Part shown: piece after piece, positions 60,982 through 64,000 of the stretch
Position numbering within the stretch: the stretch's first letter is position 1
Layout: each line of letters begins with the position of its first letter
Source: Oricola sp.
GTDB lineage: Bacteria > Pseudomonadota > Alphaproteobacteria > Rhizobiales > Rhizobiaceae
Length of the DNA: 64,000 bases
Assembly (NCBI RefSeq): GCF_022763245.1
Contig: NZ_JALEGV010000040.1
Span: 62,001-126,000, forward strand
Direction of reading: 5' to 3'
Program-made: the position numbers and the translations under genes
The notes under the pieces: generated by a model
Database searches by the model: none
What the model saw: the letters and a program-made list of their open reading frames with translations, nothing else
What the model was told of the DNA's origin: nothing

Positions 60982-62295
60982 ATGCGATCCAGAACCAGCG
61001 GATTGGGCCTGCTGCTGATCAGCCCGGCCATGCTCCTTCTCGCCATCTTCTTCTTCACGCCGGCACTGCTGACGGGCGTTTTCTCGTTCACCAACATGAG
61101 CAGTTCCACCGGCATCAGCGGCGGCGCCTACGTCGTCACGCCCAATCTTCTGAAGGCCCTGTCGGCGCGCGGCATGCAGCCGGCGACGATCGAGGCGCTG
61201 GAAGAGGCAAGCTACAGCGTCGATGCGGACGGTCTGGCCGCCGCGCGCGCCGCGGATGTCGATCCGGCGTTCCTCGACGAAATCGAGGCGCGATATGCCG
61301 GCCGCGCCTACGCGACGGATTCCGACTTCCTCGCCGCGCTGAAAGACCTGCCGAGCCGGCCGCGGCGCATCCGCGATCTCAAGCTCGCCATGGAGCCCTT
61401 CACCAAGTCCGTTCTGAATGTGCGCTTTGCGACGGAGGAACTCGCGCGCACGGCGATCGCCGAACGCGTCGCCGGGATTTCCGACGACGAGATGGCGACG
61501 CTTCTCTCGGAGAGCTACACGGGCTGGGTCTGGACGACCGAGAATTTCGGCAAGCTCTTCGCCGGTCACGAAACCTGGCGGATCATCGCCAACACCATCT
61601 TCTACGTCGCCACGACCCTGACTCTCTTCAACGTGACGCTGGGCCTGTTCCTGGCCGTCACCACCTTCTACCTGCCCAAGAAACTGGGCGCGATCTTCAC
61701 CGTGATCTGGCTCTTGCCGCGCATCACGCCGGTGGTGCTCTACGCCATCATGTGGAAGTGGTTCACATGGGACGACGGCTTCGTCGCGGTGCTCGCCGGC
61801 GAATTGGGCCTGCCGTCGTTCAACTACATGAAAGGCTCGGTGACGTCGGCCTGGACCATCGTGATCATGGTCAACGGCTTCATCGGCGCGTCCTTCGGCA
61901 TGATCCTGTTCTCGGGCGCCCTGCGGTCGATCCCGATCCAGCAATTGTGGGCCAGCGAGGTCGACGGCGCGACGCGGTGGCAACAGGTGCGCTACATCAT
62001 CCTGCCGCAACTGCGCTGGCCGATCCTGTTCGTGACGAGCTACCAGACCCTGTCGCTGCTGACCTCCTACCAGGAGATCTGGCTGACCACGAATGGCGGC
62101 CCCGGCAGCACCACCACGGTCTGGGCGCTGGAGTCCTTCCGCACCGCGCTCTTCAACTACAGCGGCAGCCTGCAGTACGGGCTCGGCGCGGCCATGGCGC
62201 TGTTGCTTGTCGCGGTCGGGCTGATGCTCTCGATCATCTATCTGCGGCTGTTCCGCTTCGGCGAGCTGGTCACCCAGCCGAAAATCGAGTTCTAG
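60982..62295 (+). CDS. Carbohydrate ABC permease (MalF-like) with large periplasmic insert
   Basis: A 437-residue inner-membrane permease. The ATG at 60982 begins the typical basic stretch before the first membrane helix (GLGLLLISPAMLLLAIFFFTPALLTGVFSF). About 130 residues of hydrophilic sequence (about 40-185) separate it from the remaining five helices, similar in principle to the MalF P2 loop that contacts the binding protein. The EAA loop is EVDGATRWQQVRYIILPQLRWP near residue 330. It pairs with the next permease. Confidence 0.9.
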   Translation: MRSRTSGLGLLLISPAMLLLAIFFFTPALLTGVFSFTNMSSSTGISGGAYVVTPNLLKALSARGMQPATIEALEEASYSVDADGLAAARAADVDPAFLDEIEARYAGRAYATDSDFLAALKDLPSRPRRIRDLKLAMEPFTKSVLNVRFATEELARTAIAERVAGISDDEMATLLSESYTGWVWTTENFGKLFAGHETWRIIANTIFYVATTLTLFNVTLGLFLAVTTFYLPKKLGAIFTVIWLLPRITPVVLYAIMWKWFTWDDGFVAVLAGELGLPSFNYMKGSVTSAWTIVIMVNGFIGASFGMILFSGALRSIPIQQLWASEVDGATRWQQVRYIILPQLRWPILFVTSYQTLSLLTSYQEIWLTTNGGPGSTTTVWALESFRTALFNYSGSLQYGLGAAMALLLVAVGLMLSIIYLRLFRFGELVTQPKIEF

Positions 62296-62304
62296 GAGCC
62301 GCCG

Positions 62305-63131
62305 ATGACCCGCAATTTCAGCATCTGGCCGGTCGTCCTGATCCTGCTTCTGATCAGCGCGCCGATCGTCATCATGTACAGCTATCTGGCGCTCGGCACC
62401 GTCACCACGACCGAGCCCGGCGACCTGCTTCCGTCGAAGCTGGCGCTCGACAATTGGCGCTTCCTCTTCGACACGAGCACGGCAGCCGGAAACATCTGGA
62501 TCGCGACGCTGAACACCTTCGTCTTCGCCGCATCGATCATGGTGATCGTCCTCACCGTCTCGGCGACCGGTGGTTATGCGATGTCCCGGCTCAACCTGCC
62601 GTTCAGGCGCTTCGTCCTGTCCGGCATCATGGTGATGCATGCCTTTCCGTCCGTCACGCTCATCATCGGCGTCTTCCTGGTCCTGCAATTCACCGGGCTC
62701 TACGACACGATGATCGGCGTCATCCTCGTCAAGGCGTCGCTGATGCTGCCCTTCGGCATCTGGATCATGAAGGGCTTCTACGACGCCGTGCCCTGGGAGA
62801 TCGAGATGGCCGGCGTACAGGACGGCGCAAGCCGCTTCACCGTGTGGCGCAGGTTGATCCTGCCGCAGGTGCGGGCCGGCCTTGTCGCGCTCGGCCTGTT
62901 CGCCTTCCTGGATGGCTGGGGCGAATACGTGCTGCCACGCATTCTTGCGCCCACCAACGACTTCCGGGTCCTGTCGATCGTCCTCGAACTCGTCGGCAAC
63001 CCCGACCGGACCAATTACGACTTCGATCTCTTCAAGACAGTCGGCGTTTTCTACACCCTGCCCGTTCTGGTGATCTTCGTGTTCTTCCAGCACCGGCTGA
63101 TGGACATTTTCGGCGGAGGCACGAAAGGCTG

Positions 63132-63132
<1 letters not shown>
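62305..63132 (+). CDS. Carbohydrate ABC permease (MalG-like)
   Basis: A 275-residue permease with six membrane segments. AGGAG lies 7 bases before the ATG and overlaps the stop of the previous gene. The EAA loop is EMAGVQDGASRFTVWRRLILPQVRAG near residues 168-193. The last base of its stop codon is the first base of the ATPase start (TGATG), so the operon is tightly coupled. Confidence 0.92.

Positions 63133-64000
<868 letters not shown>

Overview
The window is GC-rich throughout. Its gene content suggests an alphaproteobacterium, most likely Hyphomicrobiales (Rhizobiales) or Rhodobacterales. The reasons are several solute-binding-protein ABC importers, catabolic operons with divergent GntR and LysR regulators, quaternary-amine and TMADH-like genes, and very large type Va autotransporters with S-I-G-G-G-G-G repeats. 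I saw no rRNA, tRNA, CRISPR array, insertion sequence or phage gene. The exact genus cannot be read from the sequence.

Layout. (1) 0.1-5.9 kb: a two-component pair (7TM sensor kinase and NarL/LuxR-type regulator, minus strand) next to two exported proteins of unknown function (plus strand). A TACCAA-N4-TTGGTA palindrome and a near copy lie upstream of the two exported-protein genes. (2) 6.1-11.5 kb: a 1814-residue Gly-rich autotransporter. (3) 11.8-16.5 kb: a GntR regulator divergent from an amino-acid-type ABC operon (binding protein, small unknown protein, DUF1445/D-glutamate-cyclase-like enzyme, permease, PLP class V enzyme). No ATPase gene is present. (4) 16.6-30.3 kb: a LysR-controlled cluster that looks like uptake and breakdown of an unidentified quaternary or N-methylated amine. 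The minus arm runs M24 creatinase/ectoine-hydrolase-like protein, M20 amidohydrolase, ProV-like ATPase, fused double ProW permease, acetylpolyamine-amidohydrolase-like enzyme, aldehyde dehydrogenase and Asp/Glu-racemase-family enzyme. The plus arm runs LysR, a ProX-like binding protein and a TMADH-family Fe-S flavoprotein. (5) 30.3-57.7 kb: two giant autotransporters (2526 and about 4500 residues) enclosing a two-gene operon. That operon encodes an apparently exported CHAT protease with Sel1/TPR-like repeats and a secreted peptidoglycan-binding protein. (6) 57.8-64.0 kb: a ToxR/HilA-like winged-helix regulator with TPRs, divergent from a carbohydrate ABC importer operon whose ATPase runs off the right edge. 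A perfect 16-bp palindrome lies ahead of the importer operon.

The most striking element is the CHAT/peptidoglycan-binding pair between the giant autotransporters. CHAT proteases are usually thought of as cytoplasmic, but this one carries a signal peptide and keeps its His/Cys dyad, which suggests a periplasmic protease acting on surface adhesins or the cell wall. All three autotransporters share a Cys pair just before the barrel. The amine cluster is also unusual: its M24 enzyme has lost most metal ligands and its TMADH-like enzyme has a rebuilt substrate pocket, so the substrate is probably not trimethylamine or ectoine. All functional links are inferred from context and motifs; no database search was possible.
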